NCBI GenBank assembly: GCA_003444795.1
Contig: DLWR01000233.1
Coordinates: forward strand, 1 to 6,634
Reading direction: 5' to 3'
Length of the DNA stretch: 6,634 bases
Source: Cryomorphaceae bacterium
GTDB lineage: Bacteria > Bacteroidota > Bacteroidia > Flavobacteriales > Schleiferiaceae
Part shown: positions 6,201 through 6,634 of the stretch, in pieces
Layout of the letters: each line of letters begins with the position of its first letter
Position numbering within the stretch: the stretch's first letter is position 1
Notes under the pieces: generated by a model
What the model was told of the DNA's origin: nothing
What the model saw: only the letters and a program-made list of their open reading frames with translations
Databases searched by the model: none
Position numbers and translations under genes: made by a program

Positions 6201-6634
6201 ATTCTACACGGGTACGGGTTCGGTAACGGGTAATATTGCCCACAATGTGAGTTCTGCCTACACCATCAATGGCCTTTCTGCGGGAAGTACCTATGATGTT
6301 TACGTTCGTGACTCTTGTGGACCAACCGACTTCTCTGGATGGGCTGGCCCAGTTACGGTGACTACCTCACTTTGTCCTCCGGCCAACACGTGTACGTTCA
6401 CTATGTACGAAACTGATACTTATGGCGATGGATGGAATGGCTGCCAGATTACAGTGGAGCAGAAGTCCTCTACGGGATGGACCCCCATCTTCACCTTCGG
6501 TACGCCATTTACTACCGGTTCGAGTTATACGGAAACGGCCAACTTATGCGCAGGTGATTCTGCCAGGGTAATTGTGACGAATCCGGGCTCTTGGTCTACG
6601 GAAGTGGGCTTTGACTTGGTTGGTCCTTTTGGGG
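3274..6634 (+). CDS. Large modular exported protein (GEVED + FN3 / MAM-like repeats), probable type IX secretion substrate, partial
   Basis: The frame is open from ATG 3274 to the right edge: 1120 codons with no stop, C-terminus missing. Domains in order: signal peptide (1-20, probable cleavage SIQA|Q); GEVED domain (about 24-170) with a calcium-type loop DANNDGDFNDAGE (93-105) and the signature as YGEVHDY (160-166), histidine replacing the usual second glutamate; then three copies of an FN3 domain followed by a MAM/jelly-roll-like domain (units from C176, C428 and C683); a fourth FN3 (940-1034); and the start of a different beta domain with DTYGDGWNG (1048-1056). Each FN3 carries [YW]GPxGFxxGTG (207, 459, 716, 972). 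The jelly-roll domains share a cysteine near their start (C284, C542, C794) and end in a hydrophobic-DD/DN strand (418-419, 673-674, 930-931). Such proteins in Bacteroidota usually end in a type IX sorting domain and act as surface adhesins or enzyme scaffolds. No catalytic domain is seen so far. ATG 3274 gives a clean signal peptide; ATG 3283 is possible. The leader lacks a Shine-Dalgarno sequence. Confidence 0.92.
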   Translation, partial: MKRMYALWILLFGATLSIQAQTYCTTNLYTTGCTFGDYLDNVQLNNINQTATGCSTGGFANYTSDTVQVQQTAMLQLGVTTGYSGQWFAIWVDANNDGDFNDAGEHLWSSSAAGPAAGVLYSNTIVIPGTLTTGTHRMRLRCKWSGTAMLATDACTSFTYGEVHDYTVNVAPPPACPQPYYMVAGGATANTATFSYTSTGSTFEVQYGPQGFTLGTGTTVSVSGTTASISGLAANTCYDFYVRQNCSSAGNGYSFWSGPLEICTPCVTQSLPVTEDFTNWPPNCFFLTGGTSQWITSGTGAALANMGSSWGSNSTGFMTTAPVNLNALARVKFKWSHLASTWANERLAVMARLSGSTAWDTIWSKSGSAFDSQDGATWNAPGTYVQETMNLDSATYYGQVAEFRWVGFGNWGNNAWVDDIIIEQQPTCPEPTGLGIAGLSDTSATLSWSGAGNNFVIEWGPAGFTQGTGFLDTATTSTHVLQGLAGNTGYSYYVMRNCTGAGNGNSIWVGPYTFTTLCSPYYMTPGYYENWDVMTAGDPPGCWTKTATGSGSSWQVLLPQTWNMAAYSAPNYLLMSSGSATNVTAVSPMFGDLQGNGAQIRMRASKMYTWSPIQLIVGTMTTPSNPASFVPVDTLALTELWAEYTVAFPSVPTGHNHVGLRMIGGTWYDVAIDDFHYEAQPSCLPAQNVSASPATTTALISWAHGAPTTTGSYVAWGPGGFNPGTGTVPNMVLASGNTYSITGLTPATTYTVWVADSCGSGNIGPWQGPVTFTTACLAAAMPYSENFDIYPLSCWDETGGTKVFLSYALATGGNAMRGYFWLWTSGNWAELTSRPVTISSNAQVSFDWSHQYMTFYPNDQLLLLARPVTSATWDTIVNLIGSNFNSAGAGITTPGTMVNELAYLPSSYTGSDVIFQFVGNSGYGPDVFFDNFLVEAIPTCPDPVPSAGTVTNNSATVSWTSPGSPLGSCVMWGPSGFYTGTGSVTGNIAHNVSSAYTINGLSAGSTYDVYVRDSCGPTDFSGWAGPVTVTTSLCPPANTCTFTMYETDTYGDGWNGCQITVEQKSSTGWTPIFTFGTPFTTGSSYTETANLCAGDSARVIVTNPGSWSTEVGFDLVGPFG
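3799..6375 (+). repeat. Tandem array of FN3 plus MAM-like units coding for protein repeats
   Basis: Three successive two-domain units of 252, 255 and 257 residues begin at cysteine codons 3799, 4555 and 5320; a fourth begins at 6091 but has only its FN3 half, ending near 6375. Each unit opens with C-[PL]-x-[PA], carries the [YW]GPxGFxxGTG turn, then an N-C or S-C pair after the last FN3 strands (C246, C498, C758, C1015), then W-x-GP and a closing cysteine. The DNA copies are well diverged, so the repeat is evident in protein, not as near-identical DNA; this argues for old duplication rather than recent expansion. Confidence 0.8.

Noticed and set aside
6205..6235. Short ACGGGTACGGGTTCGGTAACGGG-like DNA repetition
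   Set aside because: It simply encodes the conserved TGTGSVTG turn of the FN3 domain; no separate repeat element is needed.

Overview
The window looks like a chromosomal piece of a Bacteroidota genome, most likely a member of Flavobacteriia or a related marine or freshwater lineage with base composition near 50% GC. This rests on the gene families: a GEVED/fibronectin-type-III secreted protein of the kind exported by the type IX secretion system, a Bacteroidota-style SbsA-Ig lipoprotein, and an MbnP-like lipoprotein next to a SCO protein. The starts have no clear Shine-Dalgarno sequence, as is usual in the phylum, and one perfect match to the Bacteroidota -7 promoter element TAnnTTTG is present.

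Layout, left to right. Positions 1-450 (minus strand) hold the N-terminal 150 codons of an MbnP-like lipoprotein that runs off the left edge. Positions 451-495 are a short divergent control region with a perfect 8-bp inverted repeat whose spacer contains a candidate -7 box for the leftward gene. Positions 496-1197 encode a membrane-anchored SCO1/SenC copper chaperone. It overlaps by 4 bp (ATGA) a nitrilase-superfamily omega-amidase at 1194-1991. Only 20 bp separate this pair from a convergent 409-residue SbsA-Ig lipoprotein at 2012-3241 (minus). A 32-bp divergent gap follows, and from 3274 to the right edge one open reading frame encodes at least 1120 residues of a modular secreted protein.

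How the parts may work together. The MbnP-like lipoprotein and the SCO protein both belong to copper-handling families and share a divergent control region, so this half probably serves periplasmic copper delivery, for example to the CuA centre of cytochrome oxidase or to an MbnP-MbnH-type pair. The omega-amidase is translationally coupled to SCO but belongs to a housekeeping nitrogen/2-oxoacid repair pathway, so the pairing may be only genomic convenience. The right half is a cell-surface region: a lipoprotein and a large, probably adhesive, exported protein transcribed divergently. A perfect CRP-like palindrome lies 76 bp upstream of the large gene, inside the start of the lipoprotein gene.

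No RNA genes, insertion sequences, CRISPR arrays, phage genes or defence systems are visible. I do not see a clearly new biological system. The most interesting items are the inverted repeat around the predicted promoter between the two copper-related genes, the CRP-like site, and the regular two-domain tandem array of the large exported protein.
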